Assembly: GCF_032854445.1 (NCBI RefSeq)
Contig: NC_088306.1
Coordinates: forward strand, 6,314,924-6,378,923
Source: Liolophura sinensis
Lineage: Eukaryota > Mollusca > Polyplacophora > Chitonida > Chitonidae
DNA length: 64,000 nt
Reading direction: 5' to 3'
Shown here: piece by piece, positions 10,711 through 21,480 of the stretch
How positions within the stretch are numbered: position 1 is the first letter of the stretch
How the letters are laid out: each line of letters begins with the position of its first letter
Translations under genes and position numbers: made by a program
Notes under the pieces: model-generated
What the model saw: only the letters and a program-made list of their open reading frames with translations
What the model was told of the DNA's origin: nothing
Database searches by the model: none

Positions 10711-11037
10711 CACGGGCGATGAAGCGAAGGGGCGAACTTGCGATGCGAAAGGGTAAAAAGACAATAATCCCAAGTTGCGATGCGAAACTGTCTTTAACAA
10801 TTGTCTTTAACAATCGGGTTATGCAGAGCTCTACAGTGATCTCAGCTTCACCCAAAGCTTACACTCTATTGTGCAATAAAGTACTTTTCCCAACTATACG
10901 ATTTATTTTCAACAGTTTGTTTATTTATTTAGCTGCGCAGTAATCACTGGCGCAGTAGGAAATTGTTCACGTACCTGGTTTTCATACACCCGAATTTGCA
11001 TCGCAACACCGCCCCTTCGCCCCTTCGCTCCATCGTC
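10711..11037. repeat. Segment with inverted ends, possible MITE
   Basis: The left end (CGATGAAGCGAAGGGGCGAA) is matched in inverted orientation near 11004-11034, where the plus strand reads CGCCCCTTCGCCCCTTCGCT followed by CCATCG. The ~330-bp segment between has no coding capacity. GCGATGCGAAA also recurs internally. It resembles a small non-autonomous DNA transposon, but I could not identify a target duplication. Confidence 0.4.
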
Positions 11038-12049
11038 CTACGTATTCTGGAGGCATTCTGTGGCGCTTATCAGCCAACATACTAAACGATTAAGAAATTT
11101 CCCTGTAGAGCCAGAAATCTGCATATTTCCAGTTTAAAAAAAGCCTAGAAAAGATCATTGACTGCTTGAAACCATAAAGCATACTGAGAAATTCATGTCT
11201 TTTAATTTTAACTGGATCAAAGGCAAGCTTTTTACAGAAGATTCAACACGGTTTTTCACCAATGCCGAACAATGAATTGACAAGCAAAAGATGGCAGAAC
11301 TTTTGCGATATTGCCGTGACATTTCTTATTAAATTGCTAAAGGAAAGATATCAAAATACAATGGGGTATAAAATACCTGTCAGAAAAATCAGCGGGTTAA
11401 AAATTCAGGTGTAAATACATCACGAAAATCTGCATATGCTGTCTGTATCAATCAGAAACCGAAGCGTTAAAGATATCACTTTCCTGGTGTGGGGAGTTCT
11501 GTCAGTTACTTATTACACAAATTTTGTTAGAGCTTTCACACTGACGCGGCATTACATTACACTTAAAATGCAAACACAATTTTCTGAAAAACACCTCTGG
11601 TTCTGATCGTAAACTTTTCAGACAATTTTGTGTGTGGTTTTATCCAACCTACATCTGCTGTATAGGCTAGGAGGCAGGTGTTATCAAGGGAGATAGACTG
11701 TCTGTCTGCTCTGTGAGGACGCCATATTTCCTTTAGACTCGTCTGCTCCAAGCATCGGAAGGGTGTCAACGTCGCCATCAGACAGATGTTATAGTTCTTG
11801 TGACTGCCGCTTCTTAGTGTCAATCAGAAGATATTTCACAAGCTGGGATAGTGATCCCAGATTTGCAAAGTCTACTGTTAATATGAAAGATTTCATTCAA
11901 TATCTTTAAGCCCTCTTGCCGTTAATGTATCCAAAAGCCTGCTACATTGAAATAGAAAACAAAACATTTCTTTGATCCGGCAAAAAGACATTCATGTATC
12001 AACTCATTTAAGATGGAAATCTGCGTACCTTATTCAAAGCAGTCCTCGT
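11038..12049. other. No supported gene
   Basis: No ORF with a recognisable domain. The right part leads into the duplicated segment that starts near 12050. Confidence 0.4.
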
Positions 12050-13560
12050 CAGAAAACATGGCTAACAAACTTTCTTTTAGGTCAAAAGGATACGCATATT
12101 GTTTCTGTCATGTTTCGAATATGGAAATCTTGATATCTTAGTCACCTGTCAAGACTGTCATATAAAAAAGAGCAGATGTGAGGAGTTATTTCCATAGGAA
12201 AGGTCAGTCTGGGGTGTCCCTGTAAGTGGGTAAGTCAATGACCCGGCCAAAAAACAACAGGAGTTGAAATTTATTAGTACTGGACAGTTAGGACAAGCTC
12301 AGCTAGGTTACACGCTGGCAATAATTCATGCCAATTACCTCTCACTTTATTTCTAATATTGTTTGCACTTTGGATTAGTCCAGTCTTCACAGGATTGGTC
12401 GGCTTATAAAGAGGTTTGCGCAGAACGATTTAGTGACAATGGCTCATTAATTGATGTTTGCATTGATTGTCCCTTTGTTCGTTTTTAATGCTATTTTATG
12501 TTAAATGAGATGACAAGATAGCATGTGGAGTAATCCTAGACTCGTGGCGACCAATAAATTGCAAATAACATTACTATGTTTTTACTTAATTCTCCCCTGG
12601 TGGAGGTGAAGCTTGGAGGTGTAATTTACTACTGTTTAGGTATTTCCATGGCGATTGCTTTTATTTAACAGAGCTCAAGAATAGTTCGCACACAATACCG
12701 CGGTGACTTTCATATATGCATGAAAGCACTTGCAGTTTTTTCGCAGTATGGACGGTCTTTCGCCAGTATGACGCATAGATATAGGTCTAGTTCAATATAT
12801 ATTCGATGTTTATGGAATGCAAACCATCTTCAACGAACTTCATGTGAGATGCCTTATCTTAAACGACGTCTGCCAGAGGCAATTCAGTTTACTTTGTAAT
12901 CCACACTTACATCAAATATTGCCACAATGATGAAGTGACGCGACCTAGAGCGCTGTTTATGGACTTGTACAGGCAAATCTAGTAAAAGAAGCAAACCGAA
13001 AAAGTGCAATACTATACACACAAATAACGGTGTGAAAACGTTTATGCTACCATAACCGAAATATTCGTTTTCGGTTTATACTTCTTCTAAGATACTTCTT
13101 TTCAATTCTACTGATGTTTTTAGAGCACACGTCCTTGTTACATGTATCAGTGGTGCAAACAGTTGGGTTTCGGGAATAATGGACACTGTGGGAGCCATAG
13201 GAGGTCAACTATTTTCCAGCTGCCAACTCTGTCAAGCACATACAAGCTGTCAGCAATTGTTTTCATAGACAAGGTCATTCGTGGCGCCTGCAGTTGGCAG
13301 TCAACGAACTAACCCCGGATAACTGCCACGCAGGAACTCATTCCTTCTTTTGTCGATGTTCTGTACTGTGTTGTTCATCCCAGCTGGCACATTTGATAAC
13401 TCCTCGAAATAGTATCCGATTTCGATAAACCTGGCGTAGAAGCTCACTGTGCATGAAGTTGTTACTAATTTCCTTGAGTGTGTTTATTCTTTGGATTCCA
13501 CGCGATAAATGCCACAATTTTGATAGACTATTCTCTAGACTTCAGCATACATTTTCTCTT
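12050..13560 (+). repeat. Direct paralogous segment, copy 1
   Basis: Long stretches match 15730-17200 in the same order and orientation, with indels. Examples are TTTCTGTCATGTTTC, GAGCAGATGTGAGGA, CACGTCCTTG, GCTGTCAGCAATTGTTT and ATTTCGATAAACCTGGCGTA (copy 2: ATTTTGATAAACCTGGTGTG). Divergence is perhaps 20-25% by eye. The copies lie about 3.7 kb apart, so this is an old local duplication. It may include a promoter and 5' end of a gene. Confidence 0.75.
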
Positions 13561-13752
13561 TGGCTAAAATGTTCTGAAATAGCGTCATCACATGAAATCA
13601 TAACTTTTGGAGATATCTATCGGAGTTATGTAGATCCAGCTGAGCTACTGTGGATTTCACATTATCAACAATTTTCACTGCACGGAGACTGTCATATTCT
13701 ACCGTTACAGCTGTATTCGGACAGATCATCATGTGTGTTCTTATTCACATAG
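13453..13752 (+). CDS. Candidate small secreted protein or first exon
   Basis: The ORF is 99 codons. It starts MKLLLISLSVFILWIPRDKC, which has the charge, hydrophobic core and polar end of a signal peptide (cleavage perhaps near residue 17-20). The rest (His-rich, several Trp and Tyr) resembles no family I know. The ATG lies just after the conserved block shared with the duplicate at 17.0-17.1 kb, where the corresponding position reads GCG and the frame is not kept. Splicing could end the true coding part earlier. It may also be a chance ORF; signal-like N termini arise easily in AT-rich DNA. Confidence 0.2.
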   Translation: MKLLLISLSVFILWIPRDKCHNFDRLFSRLQHTFSLWLKCSEIASSHEIITFGDIYRSYVDPAELLWISHYQQFSLHGDCHILPLQLYSDRSSCVFLFT

Positions 13753-14324
13753 CACTCCAGTAAGACAGCACTGTAACTACATGTCTGTCGACAATGAGTA
13801 GGAGATCATGCGAAACTGATGATTAAATACGTTAACAGGTTCTGATAGTACGAGAGCTCCCTTTCCGGTTATCCATTCAACACTTTTTCTCTTCTGACGG
13901 GTAGTAAAAGTAATGCCGTGTATAATGGTTAGGTTTATGACCGGCCTGCTGTACGGAGATAACAATATGGCAAGGTCGGTTATTGTTGACGGAAATCCCA
14001 AGTAAACAAGAAACCGAATCCTTTGCTAATGGTATGGACAACCTTACAGTGTCAGCATAAGAGCTTGTCCTAACATAAAACGCTGCTGGTCAGGTGGCAA
14101 AATACGGAACGAGGCGTGTGATGGATTATAAAGCGTGTGTTAGTCTCACGTGAAAGCAAAATCGTCCGGCACCCTAAGAACTAATGTATGTCTGCGATTA
14201 AAGTTAGGCGGCATTTTATCGTGAGCGCTAAAATTCTATCATATCAAAACGTTTTGAAAAGGCGCGAGAATGTGATTTATCAGAAGTTTATTAGCAGTCC
14301 AATGAAAAGTCATTTAATATAGTT
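13753..14324. other. No feature recognised
   Basis: No supported gene or repeat. Confidence 0.4.
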
Positions 14325-14480
14325 AAGACGTACAGCATACAGGGAAAAACAGAGCAGCGACGACAGTGTAAAAGCTGGCAAATGGTCACACGTAACCGGT
14401 GAAATACGGCTTCCTCTCAGTTTACTACCGGTTTTTTCTGTTCTTGCAAATGCTTAAACAGTTTAAGTAGAATTACATGT
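14325..14480 (+). repeat. Family B copy (plus)
   Basis: AAGACGTACAGCATACAG, AGAGCAGCGACGACAGTGTA, AATGGTCACACGTAACCGGT and GAAATACGGCTTCCTCTCAG follow the family B order up to AAATGCTTAAACAGTTTAAG. The 3' half seen in other copies is absent. Confidence 0.8.
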
Positions 14481-14655
14481 CACAATAAAAAACAATGCAG
14501 TTACATTACTACGATCACATGACTACGGCTTCATAATGTATGACAAAGTCAAGTTGTAACGATTCAAACGATTTTTTCGTGGAAATTGTCACAAAAACAT
14601 TCGTTGAAATGCTGCAGGTAAATGTTTCAGGTGTTTCATTGTTCTATTTCACTAC

Positions 14656-14850
14656 TGCAGTCGCTGTGAATTCAAGTCCAACTCACGCCAGAGATTTCTC
14701 TCTGAACGTAGGTGGGGAGTTCTGCCAGACACCTGCGGGTGTCACCCGGCTTGCCCATTCAGTGAGGTTTCCTCCCACCATACTGCTGGCTCCCGTTATA
14801 TAGGTTAAATATTCTTACGCACGGCTGGAAAAAAAAAATCAAATAAATAG
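14656..14850 (+). repeat. SINE-A copy, head missing, diverged
   Basis: GTCGCTGTGAATTCAAGTCC (B-box region), CCACCATACTGCTGGC, TAAATATTCTTACGCACGG and AAAATCAAATAAATAG identify the family. The tRNA-like A-box part is absent and the tail has an A8 run. Confidence 0.85.
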
Positions 14851-15342
14851 ATTTCGAGGCTGATAAGTGTGTTTGATGGAATCGCCATTTAGCGTGATAA
14901 TTTCACTTGGTTAATATATGTACAAAAGTTTCTAAAGGCTCAAAAAGCCTACAATGGCAAATGGTTGGTGGTATAAACATATAGAAAATCCTATTGCCAG
15001 AACACGTTCGAACACAAAGGTCTTGTTTCGAACTCTTAAGGCACGACTTTGATTTCCTTTTAAAATGTGAACAATTATATGCACGCGACAGGATCTTGAT
15101 GCCGTATTAAAGTTCTCTCCTTTGTGTGACCTACATAACGTTATTCTTGTCACTTGTTTTTAATCATTTTGTTAAATCCTAAAGCACTAATCCTATAGAC
15201 GTAGATTTTGTTTCGTTAGTAAATTAATAGAATTCGAGAATTCCACCATTATAGAAAATCATAGTGCATTGAATTCACTGGATTATAACTAACGATGATA
15301 CTTTTTTGGATTGAAGGTATTAACTATAGATGTTATAGGTTC
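14851..15342. other. No feature recognised
   Basis: AT-rich sequence with no supported gene. Confidence 0.4.
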
Positions 15343-15502
15343 TTATATTTATTTATTTGTTTCAATAATGTTTTACGCCGTACTGACGAATATTTCATTT
15401 ATACGCGGCGGCGGCCAGCATTGTGGTGGGATGAAACCGCTCAGCGTCCTGGAAAACCCACGACCATCCACAGGTTGCTGCCAGACCATCCCACGTACGT
15501 TG
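15343..15502 (-). repeat. SINE-A, 5'-truncated
   Basis: Minus-oriented: T-rich tail, ATGTTTTACGCCGTACTGAC, ATACGCGGCGGCGGCCAGCA, AACCCACGACCATCCACAGG. The element stops at the cleaved-head position CCCACGTACG, so about 95 bp of the tRNA-like head are missing. Confidence 0.85.
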
Positions 15503-15729
15503 TACTTTATAAGATAACACAAAAAACATAACCTGATCAGCTATAACCAGAAACCAACTCGAGTCAACTACATTAAGGTAACACATAAAAGTCGATTTTA
15601 GAGAAGGCGAGGAAACACGTTTGCAAATTTTCGCAGAGAAAATAACTTCACTAAGATAACACTTTAAAAAACTTAGCACTGCATCACAATCCGTATGACA
15701 TAATTTCCGTGTACCCTGTACAAAGTAGT

Positions 15730-17200
15730 CCGGGTCAACAAACTCGCCAGGAGGATAAGGATGTTCTGTCATGTTTCTGATAGGGAAATCTTAATCACCT
15801 GTCAAGGCTGTCACAGAAAGAGCAGATGTGAGGATTTATTTCCTCAGACAAGGTTAGTGTGGCGTGTGCATGTAAATGGGATAGTCAACGATCCTGCGAA
15901 AAACAACCGGAGTTGAAATTCGAACGAATTTCATGTACGATCATCTAAGCAGTCACACCAGCTCTGTTGACCGCGTATTGCGGCGAGAACGTTTGAGTCT
16001 AGCCTAAAAAATAATTAACTGTCCCCATTGTTCTGATTATGCCACCCACTGCAACACTTCTTTATTCCTATTTTAGGAATTCATAATAATTGCCAACACA
16101 TACCTACGGTCGTATGCAGGGAATCTGGGACATACAGGATCCAGTGAACATAATGTCTCGATATTAGACGATCTTTTCTTCGCGGAAGCATAGTGAACTC
16201 TTTAACAATTCGGTTGCCAAGGTTTTCAGTACGTTAATATCGCATCCTGACAGACAATATCGGAAACACATCACCAGTTTGCCTTTATGTTGATGGAAAT
16301 GAAAAGGACATTACCGTAGTTGGTATAATATAGTGCCGTGCTTTGTGCCCAAAGGCATCAAATATTTATAAATAGAAGAAATGGGATGACCTTGAACGCT
16401 GTATATAAAATTGTACACGGAACTTAAGGGAAGAGAAATACAGATTTAGTTCAGAAGCATGACCAAAATTGACAATGTGAAAACTCTTATGGTATATTTA
16501 CGAGTTTGATTTGTATAAACGGGGATATTCCTCTTTGCCTTAAAGATACTTCTGTGCCATTCCACCGATGTTTTCAGTAAACACGTCCTTGCTAGATGTA
16601 TCAATGGTGCAGGCAATTTCGCTTCGAGAATACTGGACAATGCGGGAACTACAGTGGGTCAGCTGTTTACCAGCTGTCAGCAATTGTTTCCATAGATAAC
16701 ATCAGGTCGTGGCACCTGTAGTTGGCACAGTTAACGACCTACATATTTCCCTAGATAACTGCCGGGAATTCACTCATTCGTTCGTCGATTTTCGGTACTG
16801 AGGCAATGTTACGTGTTTTGTCGCCTGAGCTATTATATATGAGGTTTTCGTTAATTCCACAACGGTTTATCCGGGAAGTTTACGATTTCTGGATGTCTGA
16901 GGAGGCGAAGATCGTAAAAACTGAGTCCGGATGGCATATATAAAAACGAATGTGGGTCTAGATGGTCATTCTTTGTTCCAGGCTTTCGCGAAATAAAACG
17001 ATATTAACTTGGTTGTTTTCATCATCCTAGCTGTCACATTCTAACAACTCATCGAAATAGTGTCTGATTTTGATAAACCTGGTGTGGAAGTTCACTGTGC
17101 GTTTGAGCTCCTACCCGATCCGTGGATAAGTTGCTAATGATTCCCTTGGATTGGTCGTTGGTTTCCACGTAATAAATGTCATCTTTGCTTCACTTATTAA
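15730..17200 (+). repeat. Direct paralogous segment, copy 2
   Basis: Second copy of the segment at 12050-13560. It contains ATATATAAAAACGAATG (near 16936), a TATA-box-like string, upstream of the block ending in GATAAACCTGGTGTGGAAG. No ORF equivalent to the signal-peptide-like ORF of copy 1 is conserved after that block. This argues that copy 2 is a pseudo-copy, or that neither copy is coding. Confidence 0.7.
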
Positions 17201-17359
17201 GTTAGTGACACCAGATCTGGTTTGAAAAAAGTTTGCATTTTCTTCTGATTCTCTCTATCTCACAACTCCATCAGTGCGCGGAAGATTACATGCCAGAGTA
17301 ATGGCTTGACAAAACAGAAGGTGTGTGATACCACCCACAGAAAACCAACTCCCGTCACC

Positions 17360-18000
17360 CTGCGCCTGGCAAACCTTCCTCGCTAAATGTCGCAGCCCAA
17401 ACATCGACAGCTATATTCGAATAGGCATGTGATTTACGTTGAGTGTTGTTCTAGTATCCACGTACTCCACAGTACCGGTATTGCTAGCCAATTCCGCAAC
17501 TACGACGGCGCAAAATTTGGCAGCAGAGCGGCCAAGAGCCAACTCCGTTGGCGAGAATTCTCTTTAGAACACCAGGGGAGGGTGACACAGCTAGTTTTGT
17601 CAGTGGGCTTGGACGTTCTTGTCAAAAGGTGTTGTACTAATGAACAAAAGCATGACAATAATTGTCTGTGATAGTGAAAAGGCCAGTGGTGGGACAATAA
17701 TTGACAATGGAAGTGCAAAGGTCAGTGGTGTCACAATAGTTGACTATAACTGTGCAAAGGCCATTGGTGCTCCAAAAAAGAAATTTATCATCTCTGTATT
17801 GATCTGATGAGAAAAACAAGTTACACCTTTAATGCAGTTTTAACTGCTTTAGCGCAGCAACATGTATCCGATTTTCTGACAAGTGCACAAACTCATCAAC
17901 ACGTGCAATATTAACTTACTACCTATAGCCTCTTCGTCATATCTCACGCAGCAGGAAACTTTCATAGACATTTATAACTCGAGTCCGTCCTAATGTTTGG
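17360..18000 (+). repeat. Family C fragment 1
   Basis: The left part (CTGGCAAACCTTCCTCGCTA onward) resembles 29380-29560. The right part (GGCCATTGGTGCTCC, AAGAAATTTATCATCTCTG) resembles 32935-33010 and 35580-35640. Family C is an unclassified mosaic repeat spread through this window. The fragment contains a 39-bp triplication at 17652-17770. Confidence 0.6.
17652..17770 (+). repeat. 39-bp tandem repeat, 3 units
   Basis: The ACAAT motif recurs at 17694 and 17733 with a 39-bp spacing, and each unit ends in a form of GCAAAGGYCAGTGGTG. The period is a multiple of three, so a frame stays open across the units. Other family C copies contain only one unit. Confidence 0.75.
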
Positions 18001-18539
18001 TATACACCGATTCCACATGTTATCATTTATTAAAAGATGTCAAAATGTGGACCGCTAAACCCTCTTTTAACAAGAATCCCTCCCTTGATAATGTCGAATC
18101 GATAAATGCCACTGACGTCCGAAATGCTTCTTGCTCGAACCTCAGGAAGGGTACGTGCAGGCTCCTCGAAAGTTAAACTGTGGACAATGAAATCTATTGA
18201 CTAGACTAACCTTACTTTTAAAGGCCAAAAAGAGCAAAAACACAAAAGTAAAAAAAAAAAAAATACAACAGAGATCAAAAAGTACCGTTGGAATAGCCAG
18301 CACGTACCTTGCGTACGTTAGTTCTACTTGTTGGATACAAAGGCTTAAACGGCTAGATTACTGTCCAAAAATGGTTTACCCATGCTGGGTTTGACCATAT
18401 TTACATTTAAGGTGTGTTAAGTAATCACCAGATACCAATTGCAAGGTTAGGTTCGAGCTCTTAGTGAAATTTCCCTCCTGGATTTAGGTTAGACCTAAGC
18501 TTTGTGTTACGTAATTACGCTCAGCTAACTTTTGGGTGA

Positions 18540-18720
18540 TACAGCGTTTGACACACTTCACCCGGACGAAGCCCTATACAATTTGCTGATTAAAACCTGG
18601 TATATTTCGCGTGAATATCAGCCATAAACTTGTCGATTTTTTAACTTCGGATAATGAATTGTGGACGACTATAGAATATCCACTACCACGCCGAAGATCC
18701 ACTCTTTGTCGATTTTGATG
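18540..18720 (+). repeat. Family C fragment, downstream part
   Basis: GCGTTTGACACACTTCA, ACTTGTCGATTTTTTAACTT, CGGATAATGAATTGTGGACG and TATCCACTACCACG match the same order at 29658-29740, 33303-33370 and 39195-39330. Confidence 0.65.
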
Positions 18721-18750
18721 CGAAATAAATGTGAAGTATTATTTATTTTG

Positions 18751-18975
18751 GGGCCTCCGTGGTCGAGGCGATTAGCACGCCAGCGCGGCACAATGGCCCA
18801 GGGCCTCCCACCAACGCGGTCACTGTGATTTCCTCTGGCTTCCTCTTCACTTGTAAGGGTGAAGGTCTCGCAGCAGCCAGCGGGTGGATGTGGGTTTCTC
18901 TCGGGCTCTGCCCGGTATCCTTTTTCACCATATTGCTGACCGTATAAGGAAAATAATGTTTTTGATTGCCCTTTT
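18751..18975 (+). repeat. SINE-A subfamily with altered head
   Basis: The head reads GGGGCCTCCGTGGTCGAGGC then GATTAGCACGCCAGCGCGG, unlike the CTCAGTTGGTTAGCGCGC head of other copies. The body rejoins SINE-A (TTCCTCTTCACTTG, GGGCTCTGCCCGGTATCC, CACCATATTGCTGACCG). The standard tail is lost. The copy at 44669 carries the same GTTAGCACGCCAGCACGG head, so this is a subfamily and not random decay. Confidence 0.8.
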
Positions 18976-19720
18976 ACCTTTTTTTGATTTGTCATGTTTT
19001 AGGACGTAACAATCCAAGAAAAAAATATAAAATTACCGTAAATATGAGAAAACTGTCATCAATCCTTCAACAACTAAGCACTTATTTTAACCCTGGATAG
19101 ATCGTGAAATAAACAGATAATTTCCGAAGGCTGGTCTGTCGGAGACCATACTTCTGTGCTCAAGCCACATATGCTTATCCAACGTGGACCAAGTTAACGT
19201 TTCACATCGAGCGTACAGCAGGCGATTTTATCTATGGCTACAGATTGCTTTATCTCTGCGCTCTTCAGCCTTGTTTTCCTTTAGGTTCACCAGATGACCT
19301 TTAAATAAATAGTTATGAATTTGCTAATAATCATGCCCCCCAGAACGACGTTAGGAGGGATATACTTGAATCACCCTGTCTGTCCATCTGTCTGTTTGTC
19401 TGTAGACGCCATGTTGTCATTTTATCCATTCATCTCCTTCCAAACTACTGTGTCGAAGTCTATATTCAAACTGGTTGAACCAGTGTTGCAGTCAATGTCC
19501 ACCACGACTGGCTCATGAAATAGTCTATCTGAAGATTAACTAAGCAACACGACGCCCTGTTATTTCTTTTAATTTTTTTTTAGCTTTCGTCTATTTTTGG
19601 AAATGTGGGGGGATGGAAGGGACTATTTGCGAAATCCCGAGCCTAGTTTTTGTTTATTATTTCTTAAAGCCCAAGGCTTTACACCTGACGCTTCAAATTT
19701 GATAGTTTATTTACAATTTT
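18976..19720. other. No supported gene
   Basis: Includes a TCTGTCTGT-type low-complexity stretch near 19377-19402. No recognisable ORF. Confidence 0.4.
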
Positions 19721-19727
19721 TGACCTT

Positions 19728-19900
19728 ACAGAGATTGTGCTGGTCAGTGGATAGAGGCCATAGTATGTGACAGACGAGGAGCGGGTTCAAACCTGACTTT
19801 GGAGAGAGAATTTGTAAACTTCCCCGCTCTCGTTGCATGTGGGACCTGCAAATTATGCGGTCGGCTACGCCTTTGTGGATGTTTATTCCGTCTAACGTTT
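19728..19900 (+). repeat. Possible tRNA-derived SINE, other family
   Basis: GCTGGTCAGTGGATAGAGGC resembles a tRNA A-box region and GGGTTCAAACCTG a B box, about 35 bp apart. An unrelated body follows with no clear tail. It does not belong to SINE-A or SINE-V. Only one copy is seen in this window. Confidence 0.4.
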
Positions 19901-19974
19901 GTTATAGATTCCACACAGACCTATCGACTTGGCGTTGGAATTACAGAATAAATTTCCATATATCTTGATAACCT

Positions 19975-20390
19975 TTTGGCAACGGAAACATGCCTCTTTT
20001 GTTTCATTTCATTTTATACGGTTATTCATGTTTTGTTCTACACCGTTTCTGAGAAGACAAATGATCTCTCTGGAGCTGCGCGACTGGGCAAATACATCAC
20101 GATGACAGTGCGGCTCTAAAATATCGGCTTTCATTGACCGTCAGCCGTAACTAAGTTTATGTAGCCTGCAAAGCATGGGCTGGATTATGTCACGGAGCCT
20201 GCTGAGAGTTCCCCAACAACTGACACCGTGTTTACATAAAAAACCAAGCCTTACCATCACATCATTTAGCTTCCAGTTGCCAGTATAAAACAGTTTCAGT
20301 ACAAGTCACTATGTTGAGATTGATGGTGCAAATTAGCGTGTACTGTCGGTACCATTCATTACTGTGTAACTACAGCATTGTTTATTCCAT
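19975..20390 (+). repeat. Family E copy 2, TATA-containing paralogous segment
   Basis: Inverted counterpart of 5285-5690. The conserved TATA-like core TTGCCAGTATAAAACAGTTT is at 20277-20296 on +, followed about 15 bp later by the shared TCACTAT. Upstream conserved blocks include TTTCATTGACCGTCAGC. An ATG 25 bp downstream opens a 74-codon ORF that runs into the (TA)n tract; it is not conserved in copy 1, so I do not call it a gene. Confidence 0.6.
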
Positions 20391-20434
20391 ATTATGCAGT
20401 ATTGTTTACAGGCCTCTATCAAACGAACTGCATA

Positions 20435-20436
<2 letters not shown>

Positions 20437-20528
<92 letters not shown>
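20437..20528. repeat. (TA)n microsatellite
   Basis: About 92 bp of TA repeats with one phase break near 20501. ORFs encoding (IY)n through it are artefacts. Confidence 0.98.
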
Positions 20529-20812
20529 CCAGTAAAATTGGATCGGATCTTGGAATAGATTAAGTTCACTGTGATCGTGTTAGCCGACAAAACATATTAA
20601 AATGTGTGACGTTCAATTGATGACTTAGAGAGGACTTTATAAATCATAAACCATCGATGATTATAGGACCATTGGAGCACTCTTACGATTGATGCAGACG
20701 ATTTCTTTTCCAATTTATTAGTTTGTTAATCGGTAGTTAATTAGTTTCTTTACACCCATGAAAATGACAACCACTGTACAAGTGATTTGATTATGACTTA
20801 CGACATAATTAA

Positions 20813-21075
20813 ATACGTACAGCACAGAGCAGTGAAGACAGTGATAGCTGGTAAATGTTCAAACGTGACACGTGAAATAGGACCTCTTGTCAATTTATCT
20901 CAGGGTTTTATTCTAACTGTTCATGTAAATGCATAAACAGTAGCGATTTATACGCCCCCTAGCGTCATTACTTAAGCAGAATTAAATAAAAATAAATATA
21001 TGCACTGACGTTAATTGCAATTTATTAGACGTCACTAGTCTAGAATTACTCAGAATTACGGAATTTCAGGAGTAT
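20813..21075 (+). repeat. Family B copy (plus), near full length
   Basis: One of the longest B copies: ACGTACAGCACAGAGCAGTG, CAGGGTTTTATTCTAACTGT, TCATGTAAATGCATAAACAG, GACGTTAATTGCAATTTATT, AGACGTCACTAGTCTAGAAT and TACTCAGAATTACGG. It shows that the 3' half (TTAATTGCAATTTATYAGAC onward) belongs to the same element. No ORF or terminal inverted repeat is visible. Confidence 0.8.
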
Positions 21076-21299
21076 TTCATGTTAGCTTCCCCAAATTTGA
21101 GGTTTTAAAGTTCTAAATGTGAGACAGTTTGTTTTTGCCTTGTGTAGGTATAAATACTTGCACATGTGCTTTCCACAGGTCAGATACTCACATGAGCAAA
21201 ATTTAGATGGTTTAAATCCGAAAGTGGCTTTGAGCCAGTTTGACGTCTTCCGTGTGAAGGCAAACCGGGGGCATTTGATCCGGTATATTTGCCTCTGTT

Positions 21300-21480
21300 A
21301 GCGACGTGGCTTTAAGCCAGTTTCAGGTCTTGAGCCGGATTATCTGTGCCGTGTGAACGGTAACTTGATTACTTGCTTCGGATACGTGGGGGTCAGGATG
21401 ACATGGCAATTACTGAACCGGCTTAAGTGACTAAAATGACAAATGACTGAACTGGCTTCAAAACGGCTAGGCCACATCGT
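21300..21480. repeat. Imperfect inverted repeat
   Basis: CGACGTGGCTTTAAGCCAGT (21302-21321) is matched inverted by TGAACTGGCTTCAAAACGGC and TAGGCCACATCG (21448-21479). GTGTGAACG also occurs at both ends. It may be a small decayed DNA element. Confidence 0.35.

Noticed and set aside
17500-17819. Overlapping plus and minus ORFs around the 39-bp triplication as genes
   Set aside because: Both strands are open because of the repeat; only the family C relation is supported.
20311-20563. ORFs encoding (IY)n after a TATA-box-like promoter
   Set aside because: They run through a (TA)n microsatellite, and the start is not conserved in the paralogous copy at 5.3 kb.
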